From the NCBI GenBank assembly GCA_028678445.1, contig JAJRDJ010000301.1:1-7919 (forward strand): a stretch of DNA of 7,919 nucleotides, read 5' to 3'. Under the pieces are notes generated by a model. The model made no database searches, was not told the origin of the DNA, and saw only the letters and a list, made by a program, of their open reading frames with translations. Positions 1 through 5,100 of this stretch are shown here, one piece after another; position 1 is the first letter of the stretch, and every line of letters begins with the position of its first letter. Both the position numbers and the translations under genes were made by a program. The DNA comes from Methylococcaceae bacterium (GTDB lineage Bacteria > Pseudomonadota > Gammaproteobacteria > Methylococcales > Methylococcaceae).

Positions 1-488
1 ACAACGGCGCAGGATTCAGGTGCCACACCCATGGTCTTGGCGGCATGGAGGAAGAGTCCGGGTTCTGGCTTCCAGCTTCCACAGTCATAGGCACTGAAGA
101 CGCGTCCGGAAAAATACTCCAAAAGACCGGTAACCCGAAGACTGACCTGCATTTTTTCCTGGGGCCCGTTGGATGCCACGCAGATGGGTATGGACAGCGA
201 TTTGAGGAGTGCATGCACGCCTGCCATGGCCTCGAGTCGCTCTTCGAAGGCATGAGCCATGCGGGTTCTAACGGTGGGCAGGAAACTGTCAGGTACCGGT
301 GCGCCGAGCCACTGTTCGATGAGGCTGATGGTGTCGGCCATTTTTCGTCCGGAAAAATGCTCCAGCGCGGTTTCAAGGGTCAGGCTCAGTCCCAATTCTT
401 CGGCACATTCTATGAGAACCGTATTGCCCACACGCTCGCTATCGACCAGGGTTCCGTCACAATCGAAAATGATGGCTTGAATTGACAT
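1..488 (-). CDS. HAD-superfamily phosphatase, YieH-like (5' part, cut by left edge)
   Basis: Translating the minus strand from the ATG at 488-486 gives an open frame of 162 codons that leaves the window without a stop. The N-terminus carries HAD motif I, DCDGTLVDSE, with the presumed nucleophile D9 and acid/base D11. Motif II is VASNGP with S106, and the motif III lysine is K140 in SWKPEP. The acidic motif IV would fall just past the edge. A helical cap region lies between motifs I and II, as in subfamily IA enzymes. From memory, the SNGP..KMQ and YD...WKP.P...HAAK.M spacing closely resembles E. coli YieH, a 6-phosphogluconate phosphatase. The substrate here is inferred only; phosphoglycolate or another sugar phosphate is possible. 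An in-frame TAA lies 12 to 10 bases upstream of the ATG, so no longer form exists. No clear Shine-Dalgarno sequence precedes it. It lies 112 bases downstream of uvrD in the same direction and could share its transcript; I saw no convincing terminator or promoter between them. Confidence 0.88.
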   Translation of the reverse strand, partial: MSIQAIIFDCDGTLVDSERVGNTVLIECAEELGLSLTLETALEHFSGRKMADTISLIEQWLGAPVPDSFLPTVRTRMAHAFEERLEAMAGVHALLKSLSIPICVASNGPQEKMQVSLRVTGLLEYFSGRVFSAYDCGSWKPEPGLFLHAAKTMGVAPESCAV

Positions 489-600
489 GGATGAACCGAA
501 TTACGCTGTCATGAGCCGAAATCCGATCCCCCGCCAAGAGCAGATGTTTGAGGCAACCGCTGTGATTGGCTGTGGGTATTCCATCGTGGCGATGTGAGTT

Positions 601-2769
601 TCATGCAACAGCCTGCAAATTGGCGTAGGCAAGCATCAGCCATTTTACGCCGGCGCCGGCAAAATTGACCTGAACGCGTGCCTGGGTGCCTTCCCCCTCG
701 GATTGCAGGATGACGCCCTCGCCAAACTTCACGTGCCTAACCCGCTGGCCGATGCGTAGGGCTTGCTTCGAGGCGGACTGCTTCATGGTACTGTCCGGCA
801 TGATGGCGGAGGGTGTGGTGCTGCCTCGTAGCCGTACTTCGTCCAGATGTTCTGGTGGAATTTCTCTTAAGAAGCGTGAGGGGCGCGGGTAGGTTTCTTT
901 GCCATAAATCCGACGGGATTCGGCGTAGGTGAGGTAAAGCTTCTGCCGGGCACGGGTGATGCCCACATAACAGAGCCTGCGTTCCTCTTCAAGCCGGACG
1001 GTGTCTTCCAGAGATTGCAGGCTGGGGAACAAGCCTTCTTCGAGTCCCACCATGAATACAAGCTTGAACTCGAGGCCTTTCGCGGCGTGCAGGGTCATCA
1101 GCTGCACGCAATCGTCGGTGGCTTCCGACTGGCTTTCCCCGGATTCCAGAGCGGCATGTGCCAGGAACTGATCCAGCACCGGCAACTCCGCGTCCAGCGT
1201 GGGTTCGTGCTCGAACTGGCGGGCGGCACTGGTGAGTTCTTCGAGGTTTTCAATACGCTGCGCCGCTTGCTCGTAGGGTTCCTTCCGATAATGCTCGATT
1301 AATCCAGATTTCTGCACCGTTCGTTGCGTTTGTTCCCAGAGTTCCAATCCAGACGTTGAATCCGCCAGGTCTTCCATCAACAGTTTGAACTGTAGCAATG
1401 GCTTCCTGGCGCGGGTCGGGATGGCCTCATCCGCGCAAAGGGTGGCCATGGCATGCCAGAGCGAACAGCGTTCCGTTCGCGCCAAACCGCGAAGGATATC
1501 CAGCGTTTTGGCGCCAATCCCGCGCACGGGGGTGTTGATGATGCGCTCGAACGACGCATCATCCTGCGGGTTGGCCACCAGACGCAAATAGGCAAGCGCA
1601 TCCTTGATCTCGGCCCGCTCGAAGAAGCGCAGGCCACCGTAAACCCGGTAGGGAATGCCCATGGCGACCAGCTTTTCTTCAAACTGACGGGACTGGGCGT
1701 TGGAACGGTAAAGAATGGCGGCATCACGCCGGGCATGCCCGTCCCGAGACCAGCTTTGTATGCGATTTACCACGAAATAAGCCTCGTCCTGTTCGTTGAA
1801 GGCGTTGTACAGGGAGAGGGCTTCTCCCGTTTCCAATTCGGTCCAAAGGTTTTTGCCCAGCCGATTCTGATTGTGGGTGATCAGCGCGTTGGCCGCCGCC
1901 AGGATATGGCCCGTTGACCGATAGTTCTGCTCGAGGCGGACGAGTGTATGGCTAGGGTAGTCCCGCTGAAAATGCTGGAGATTTTCCACCATGGCGCCAC
2001 GCCAGCTGTAAATGGACTGGTCATCATCTCCGACGGCAAACAGGTTTTCGCGGTCCTGCGACAACAGTCGCAGCCAGAGGTACTGAATACGATTGGTGTC
2101 CTGGAATTCGTCGACCAGAATGTGCTGGAACTTTTGCTGATAGAAACCAAGCAATTCTGGCGTGTCGCGCAGCAGTTCATAGGCCCGCAAGAGCAACTCG
2201 GCGAAATCCACCAGACTGGATCGATCGCAGATTTCCTCATAAGCCTGGTAAATTTGCAGCATCTGCCGTTCGAAAGGATCGTGAGGCTCCGATAGGTGCC
2301 GGACGCGTCGGCCTTCTTCCTTCTGCGCATTGATGTACCACTGCGCCTGCCGGGCAGGCCAGCGGGTTTCATCCAATCCCAGGCCTTTGATCAGGCGCCG
2401 CACTACACGGTGTTGGTCATCGGCATCGAGTATCTGGAAAGTGTCCGCCAATCCCGCTTCCCGCGCATGGCGGCGCAAGAACCGGTGCGCGAGCCCATGA
2501 AATGTCCCAACCCAGAGATCCCGGGTAGGTATTGTAAGCAGTGCTTCAATACGGCCGCGCATTTCATGAGCCGCCTTGTTGGTGAAGGTTACGGCCAGAA
2601 TACGTTGCGGGGGGATGCCTTCGGCCCTAATCAACCAGGCGATCCGATGCACCAGTACGCGGGTTTTACCGCTCCCTGCACCGGCCAGCACCAGCAAGGT
2701 CGGGGTCGGCGAGCCTACCGCGAGGCGTTGCGCCGGATTCAGGGGATCGAGAATCTGAGTGACATCCAT
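601..2769 (-). CDS. uvrD: DNA helicase II (UvrD), superfamily 1A 3'-5' helicase
   Basis: The 722-residue protein is nearly the length of E. coli UvrD (720) and aligns with it from the first residues (MDVTQILDPLN against MDVSYLLDSLN, recalled). It unwinds DNA 3'-5' using ATP, removes UvrC and the excised oligonucleotide in nucleotide excision repair, and acts in MutHLS mismatch repair. Visible motifs are a Q motif (LNPAQR, 10-15), Walker A GAGSGKT with K35, motif Ia VTFTNKAAHEMR, and Walker B LVDEFQDT with D220 and E221, the same numbering as E. coli. They continue with motif III VGDDDQSIYSWRGA, motif IV EQNYRST, motif V TLHAAKGLEF and motif VI CYVGITRAR. Residues from about 674 (GQRVRHVKFGEG to the end) match the Tudor-like C-terminal domain, which separates UvrD/PcrA from Rep. 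The start is fixed by the alignment, yet no Shine-Dalgarno sequence precedes it. No CTGT-N8-ACAG LexA box is visible upstream, unlike E. coli uvrD. The gene is intact and diverges from the DUF2892 gene. Confidence 0.97.
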   Translation of the reverse strand: MDVTQILDPLNPAQRLAVGSPTPTLLVLAGAGSGKTRVLVHRIAWLIRAEGIPPQRILAVTFTNKAAHEMRGRIEALLTIPTRDLWVGTFHGLAHRFLRRHAREAGLADTFQILDADDQHRVVRRLIKGLGLDETRWPARQAQWYINAQKEEGRRVRHLSEPHDPFERQMLQIYQAYEEICDRSSLVDFAELLLRAYELLRDTPELLGFYQQKFQHILVDEFQDTNRIQYLWLRLLSQDRENLFAVGDDDQSIYSWRGAMVENLQHFQRDYPSHTLVRLEQNYRSTGHILAAANALITHNQNRLGKNLWTELETGEALSLYNAFNEQDEAYFVVNRIQSWSRDGHARRDAAILYRSNAQSRQFEEKLVAMGIPYRVYGGLRFFERAEIKDALAYLRLVANPQDDASFERIINTPVRGIGAKTLDILRGLARTERCSLWHAMATLCADEAIPTRARKPLLQFKLLMEDLADSTSGLELWEQTQRTVQKSGLIEHYRKEPYEQAAQRIENLEELTSAARQFEHEPTLDAELPVLDQFLAHAALESGESQSEATDDCVQLMTLHAAKGLEFKLVFMVGLEEGLFPSLQSLEDTVRLEEERRLCYVGITRARQKLYLTYAESRRIYGKETYPRPSRFLREIPPEHLDEVRLRGSTTPSAIMPDSTMKQSASKQALRIGQRVRHVKFGEGVILQSEGEGTQARVQVNFAGAGVKWLMLAYANLQAVA

Positions 2770-2775
2770 GGGGGC

Positions 2776-2781
2776 ATTCTA
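2776..2781 (-). promoter_or_regulatory. Candidate -10 element for uvrD (leaderless layout)
   Basis: On the minus strand TAGAAT (5 of 6 to TATAAT) is followed by exactly six bases, GCCCCC, and then the uvrD ATG. Transcription would therefore begin at or next to the A of the start codon. No recognisable TTGACA-like -35 lies 16-18 bases further upstream, so the promoter assignment rests on the -10 alone and on the need for a promoter in this short divergent region. Confidence 0.4.
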
Positions 2782-2792
2782 ACGGAATCGCC

Positions 2793-2821
2793 TTGCATCG
2801 CAGGGACGAAGTCAGCACAAT
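2793..2821 (+). promoter_or_regulatory. Weak candidate promoter for the DUF2892 gene
   Basis: TTGCAT (2793-2798) and CACAAT (2816-2821) are separated by 17 bases, ideal sigma70 spacing. The match is modest: 3 of 6 to the -35 consensus and 4 of 6 to the -10. The predicted start near 2828 would give a leader of roughly 29 bases that includes the strong ribosome binding site. Some promoter is expected here because the upstream gene is divergent, but another position is possible. Confidence 0.3.
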
Positions 2822-2845
2822 CCTGCGTTGATGAATAAACAAAAG

Positions 2846-2851
2846 AGGAGG
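2846..2851 (+). promoter_or_regulatory. Strong Shine-Dalgarno site that sets the DUF2892 start
   Basis: A full AGGAGG sits five bases before the ATG at 2857 and only two bases before the in-frame GTG at 2854. The spacing favours the ATG as the true start. It is the clearest ribosome binding site in the window and suggests efficient translation. Confidence 0.8.
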
Positions 2852-2856
2852 TTGTG

Positions 2857-3099
2857 ATGAGTTTCGACTATAAACGTGCGCTCAAACGTGAGTTCAATGT
2901 GGGGGCCAAGGAGCAGAAGGTCCGTTACGGGGTGGGCATCGCCTTGTTGCTGGTGTCGGTTTTTCTGGCCAACATTCCTTTCCTGCTTATCGGAGTGGTT
3001 CTGGTGGCGACGGCAAAGCTGCAATGGTGCCCCGCCTACTCCGGTCTGGGAAAAAGTAGTGTCGAGCCCGGGGAACTGCCGCCAGTTTCGGGTCATTGA
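2857..3099 (+). CDS. Small DUF2892-type inner membrane protein
   Basis: The 80-residue product has a basic, polar N-terminus of about 22 residues (six Lys/Arg in the first 21). Two short hydrophobic segments follow, about 24-38 and 41-53, split by an Asn-Ile-Pro turn. Next comes WCPAYSGLG at 57-65 and a polar tail rich in Pro and Gly. A pair of hydrophobic helices ending in a CP.Y..LG motif is the pattern I associate with DUF2892, the membrane module also found at the C-terminus of the rhodanese YgaP and as many stand-alone small proteins. The function of stand-alone members is not established, and C58 is the only cysteine, so a thiol role is speculative. The N-in orientation follows from the positive-inside rule and is inferred. 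It stands alone between divergent uvrD and the dcw promoter, with its own strong ribosome binding site and a following hairpin, so it is probably monocistronic. The family call is from motif pattern only. Confidence 0.8.
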   Translation: MSFDYKRALKREFNVGAKEQKVRYGVGIALLLVSVFLANIPFLLIGVVLVATAKLQWCPAYSGLGKSSVEPGELPPVSGH

Positions 3100-3126
3100 G
3101 TCTGTCGCGTTTCTGACTGAACTTCT

Positions 3127-3152
3127 GCCAGTGGCCGTCTATGGCCACTGGC
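3127..3152 (+). terminator. Perfect 10-bp hairpin after the DUF2892 gene, possible terminator
   Basis: GCCAGTGGCC (3127-3136) is followed by the six-base loop GTCTAT and the exact complement GGCCACTGGC (3143-3152). The stem is GC-rich and starts 27 bases after the DUF2892 stop. There is no uninterrupted T tract directly after it: the next bases read GCTGCTATTACC, and TTTT appears only about 20 bases further on. It may be a weak intrinsic terminator, a 3'-end stabiliser of the DUF2892 message, or an inverted repeat bound by protein. Confidence 0.45.
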
Positions 3153-3339
3153 GCTGCTATTACCATCCTGTTTTCGTAAACAGCGCCGCTCCAAGATTCT
3201 TTCTGCCGACCCTCGGTATCACCATTTTAACCTCCCCTTGAATCTGTGCCTTTCTCCAGGCGCAAGAATCTTTGTTGCTGATATTGTTGGTTTTTTGCAA
3301 CCGTTTTGGCGTCTCTGTCAATGATTTTACCAATGGGGC

Positions 3340-3368
3340 TTGACTTGGTGGTGTGAGCTTCATATATT
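3340..3368 (+). promoter_or_regulatory. Sigma70-type promoter of the mraZ/dcw cluster
   Basis: TTGACT (3340-3345, 5 of 6 to consensus) and TATATT (3363-3368, 5 of 6) are separated by exactly 17 bases. Transcription would start near 3374-3376, giving a leader of about 54 bases before the mraZ GTG. It is the best promoter match in the window and sits where the main dcw promoter is expected. The predicted start lies at the left edge of the MraZ-box array, so repressor binding there should block initiation or escape. Confidence 0.8.
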
Positions 3369-3374
3369 CGGCAT

Positions 3375-3414
3375 AAAAGTGGTGAAAAGTGGTAGAGAAG
3401 GGTGTGAAATGGAG
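3375..3414 (+). promoter_or_regulatory. Array of four 10-bp direct repeats, probable MraZ boxes
   Basis: Four consecutive 10-base units occupy 3375-3384, 3385-3394, 3395-3404 and 3405-3414: AAAAGTGGTG, AAAAGTGGTA, GAGAAGGGTG and TGAAATGGAG. The first two differ at one base; the third and fourth keep the GG core in phase. MraZ in E. coli binds TGGGN repeats separated by five bases, and mollicute MraZ binds AAAGTG-type repeats. The units here resemble both, with the same 10-base helical period. The array lies between the predicted transcription start and the ribosome binding site of mraZ itself, the expected place for autoregulation. That MraZ binds here is inferred. Confidence 0.7.
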
Positions 3415-3416
3415 CT

Positions 3417-3423
3417 GGGAGGG
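3417..3423 (+). promoter_or_regulatory. Shine-Dalgarno site that supports the GTG start of mraZ
   Basis: GGGAGGG lies five bases before the GTG at 3429, a good spacing, and no ATG competes nearby in frame. It directly abuts the repeat array, and TGGGA (3416-3420) overlaps it, so repressor binding and ribosome binding signals are packed together. Confidence 0.7.
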
Positions 3424-3428
3424 ATAAA

Positions 3429-3884
3429 GTGTTCCGAGGTGTCAGCGCAATCAATCTGGATGAAAAAGGCCGACTAGCGGTTCCCACCCGCTATCGGGCT
3501 GAACTGGGTGATTGCTGTGACAATCAAATCGTCGTGACCGTGGGTCTCGATAAATGTCTGCTCCTTTACCCTTTGCCGGAATTCGAGGAAATCGAGCATA
3601 AGCTGGTGAAGCTACCCGCCCTCAACAAGAAGGCCAAGCGTCTTCAGCGCCTGTTGATCGGTCATGCCTCCGAATGCGAGATGGATGCACAAGGCCGTTT
3701 CCTGATACCCGAGCCTCTGCGCCGTTTCGCGGGGCTGGATAAAAAAGTCGTGTTGATCGGCCAAGGCAACAAATTCGAAATTTGGGATGAAGACAGCTGG
3801 AATCAGGCCCGTGATACGTGGATTGACGAGGAGCAGACTGACGACGAGGAACTCTCTCCCGAACTCGGCTCACTTTCCTTCTGA
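3429..3884 (+). CDS. mraZ: Transcriptional regulator MraZ
   Basis: The 151-residue protein has two tandem SpoVT/AbrB-like swapped-hairpin domains, each marked by the family signature. The first is NLDEKGRLAVPTRYR near residues 9-23; the second is MDAQGRFLIPEPLR near 85-98. It also has the conserved QRLLIGHASECEMD stretch and KFEIWDEDSWNQ near the C-terminus, and its length matches the E. coli protein (152, recalled). MraZ is a nucleoid-associated, ring-forming DNA-binding protein that represses the dcw promoter by binding tandem repeats upstream of its own gene, and such repeats are present here. It starts with GTG, supported by GGGAGGG five bases upstream and by the conserved MFRG N-terminus. 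The acidic tail (DEEQTDDEELSPE) is more charged than the core. It is the first gene of the cluster, and its stop overlaps the rsmH start by one base. Confidence 0.97.
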   Translation: MFRGVSAINLDEKGRLAVPTRYRAELGDCCDNQIVVTVGLDKCLLLYPLPEFEEIEHKLVKLPALNKKAKRLQRLLIGHASECEMDAQGRFLIPEPLRRFAGLDKKVVLIGQGNKFEIWDEDSWNQARDTWIDEEQTDDEELSPELGSLSF

Positions 3885-4828
3885 TGCTGCCCGGTGAACC
3901 CAGCCATCGACCGGTTCTGCTAAGAGAAGCTCTGGAAGGGCTGGCCCTGAGTGCCGGAGATATCGCGGTTGACTGTACCTTCGGACGCGGTGGTCACAGC
4001 CGGGCCATGCTGGATGCCATAGGGGCTAGTGGCTTGCTTCTGGCCCTGGATAGGGATGCCGAGGCAATTGCTTCTGCCGAGGCAACGGATTTCTGCAGTG
4101 ATGCGCGCGTCCAGTTGGTGCATGGGAGTTTCTCGACATTGGGCCAGGTAACGGAGCAACTCGGGTGGCGTGGTCGGGTGGCGGGTGTCTTGTTGGATAT
4201 AGGTGTCTCATCGCCGCAACTGGACCAGCCGGAGCGAGGGTTTAGTTTCACGAAGAATGGCCCGCTCGATATGCGCATGGATACCACGCGGGGCATGACG
4301 GCGGCAGAATGGCTGGCGAATGTTCCAGAACTGGAGTTGGCGGATGTGCTCCATGACTTCGGTGAGGAACGCTATGCGCGGCGCATCGCGCGGGAAATAG
4401 TTATCAGGCGGGTTGGCGAGCCGCTACTGACTACCCGTGACTTGATGAAGATGATCGAAGCGGCCGTGCCAGCCCGGGAAAAAGGCAAGCATCCCGCGAC
4501 CCGAAGCTTTCAGGCGATTCGCATCTTCATCAATCGGGAATTGAGCGAACTTGAAGCGGGGCTGATACAGGCGCTGGATGTATTAAAACCGGGCGGTCGG
4601 CTTGTGGTGATTGCCTTTCACTCGCTGGAGGATCGGATCGTCAAGCGGTTCATGCGGGATCAAGAGCGTGGCTGCAGCGCAAGACAGTCAAACGAGCTAT
4701 TACAACCATTGGCCATTCGCCGGATGCGTCGAATCGGCAAGGCCATCAAGCCTGGTAGGGACGAGGTGATGAGCAACATTAGAGCACGCAGTGCCGTATT
4801 GAGGATTGCGGAAAAAACAGCGTCATGA
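3884..4828 (+). CDS. rsmH: 16S rRNA (cytosine(1402)-N4)-methyltransferase RsmH (MraW)
   Basis: The 314-residue enzyme transfers a methyl group from S-adenosylmethionine to N4 of C1402 in 16S rRNA, in the ribosomal P site. The SAM-binding motif is VDCTFGRGGHSRAML (29-43), followed by the acidic strand end LALDRD (53-58). Family hallmarks are LLDIGVSSPQLD (103-114) with ERGFSFTKNGPLDMRMD after it, HPATRSFQAIRIFIN (203-217) and IAFHSLEDRIVKRFM (243-257). The length matches E. coli RsmH (313, recalled). The start codon shares its A with the mraZ stop (TGATG), and no Shine-Dalgarno sequence precedes it, so translation probably depends on ribosomes finishing mraZ. Its own stop overlaps the ftsL start by four bases (ATGA). 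Despite its place in the division cluster its known target is the ribosome. The gene is intact. Confidence 0.97.
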   Translation: MLPGEPSHRPVLLREALEGLALSAGDIAVDCTFGRGGHSRAMLDAIGASGLLLALDRDAEAIASAEATDFCSDARVQLVHGSFSTLGQVTEQLGWRGRVAGVLLDIGVSSPQLDQPERGFSFTKNGPLDMRMDTTRGMTAAEWLANVPELELADVLHDFGEERYARRIAREIVIRRVGEPLLTTRDLMKMIEAAVPAREKGKHPATRSFQAIRIFINRELSELEAGLIQALDVLKPGGRLVVIAFHSLEDRIVKRFMRDQERGCSARQSNELLQPLAIRRMRRIGKAIKPGRDEVMSNIRARSAVLRIAEKTAS

Positions 4829-5082
4829 AGATGCTTTTGCTCCTGATCATGGTGGCGATGTTCTCGGCCTTGGGCGTGGTGCATATGAAGTATCGCACCC
4901 GGCTGCTGTTCTCGGAGGTCCAGAAGTTGCAACTAATTAATGAAGCTTATGATGAAGAATTGGCCCAATTGCAGTTTGAGCAGAACAAATGGGCGGAGCG
5001 CGAGCGTATCGAACGTGAGGCCAGTACCCGGCTGGGCATGATTTTGCCAGACCGGGATACCATCATTTCCATCCAACCCTGA
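4825..5082 (+). CDS. ftsL: Cell division protein FtsL
   Basis: The 85-residue protein has the FtsL plan: one membrane segment (about 3-20, LLLLIMVAMFSALGVVHM), then a charged, heptad-like helix (about 25-65) predicted to be a periplasmic coiled coil, then a short C-terminal part containing RLGMILPDRDTI. FtsL pairs with FtsB and FtsQ in the septal membrane and helps activate the FtsWI synthase. Sequence conservation in this family is low; the call rests on architecture plus position between rsmH and ftsI. The protein is shorter than E. coli FtsL (121, recalled), mainly because only Met-Lys precedes the membrane segment. In-frame TAG codons at 4756 and 4780 and no ATG, GTG or TTG between them and 4825 rule out a longer start. 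The start overlaps the rsmH stop as ATGA, with no well-placed ribosome binding site, so it is probably coupled. Confidence 0.93.
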   Translation: MKMLLLLIMVAMFSALGVVHMKYRTRLLFSEVQKLQLINEAYDEELAQLQFEQNKWAERERIEREASTRLGMILPDRDTIISIQP

Positions 5083-5088
5083 AACCCC

Positions 5089-5093
5089 GGTGG
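5089..5093 (+). promoter_or_regulatory. Weak ribosome binding site for ftsI
   Basis: GGTGG lies seven bases before the ATG at 5101 and ten before the second ATG at 5104. It is the only purine-rich candidate in the 18-base gap after ftsL. The spacing slightly favours 5101, but either ATG is possible and they differ by one residue. Confidence 0.4.
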
Positions 5094-5100
5094 CGCCAAC

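Larger units (their letters stand above)
3100..3428. other. Gene-free region between DUF2892 and mraZ
   Basis: This 329-base stretch has no credible coding frame. It begins with a perfect hairpin (3127-3152) and ends with the mraZ promoter, repeat boxes and ribosome binding site, each listed separately. Between about 3153 and 3339 the sequence is more AT-rich than the genes, with T runs such as the TTTTTT around 3290-3296. I recognise no second promoter, riboswitch or RNA gene there. Confidence 0.6.

Noticed and set aside
45..485. Open frame of 146 codons on the plus strand
   Set aside because: It lies antisense to the HAD phosphatase, whose catalytic motifs are read cleanly on the minus strand. 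The plus-strand product resembles no family I know and has a composition typical of a shadow frame.
1453..2838. Several long plus-strand frames opposite uvrD (1453-1917, 1948-2295, 2296-2838)
   Set aside because: All are antisense to an intact helicase gene with every expected motif; long antisense frames are common in GC-rich genes, and none has a recognisable domain or a convincing ribosome binding site.
2854..2856. GTG as start of the DUF2892 gene
   Set aside because: It is only two bases from the AGGAGG, too close for efficient initiation; the ATG at 2857 has five-base spacing.
2770..2856. Search for a LexA box in the uvrD upstream region
   Set aside because: No CTGT occurs in this spacer, so no canonical gammaproteobacterial CTGT-N8-ACAG operator is present; a diverged operator cannot be excluded by eye.
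3160..3487. Minus-strand frames in the gap before mraZ (3160-3363 and 3227-3487)
   Set aside because: They run across the mraZ promoter, repeats and start codon, have no ribosome binding site that I can see, and their products show no domain, signal or membrane pattern.
3768..3787. AT-rich near-palindrome around AAATTCGAAATTT
   Set aside because: It falls inside the conserved KFEIWD codons of mraZ and is best explained by coding constraint.
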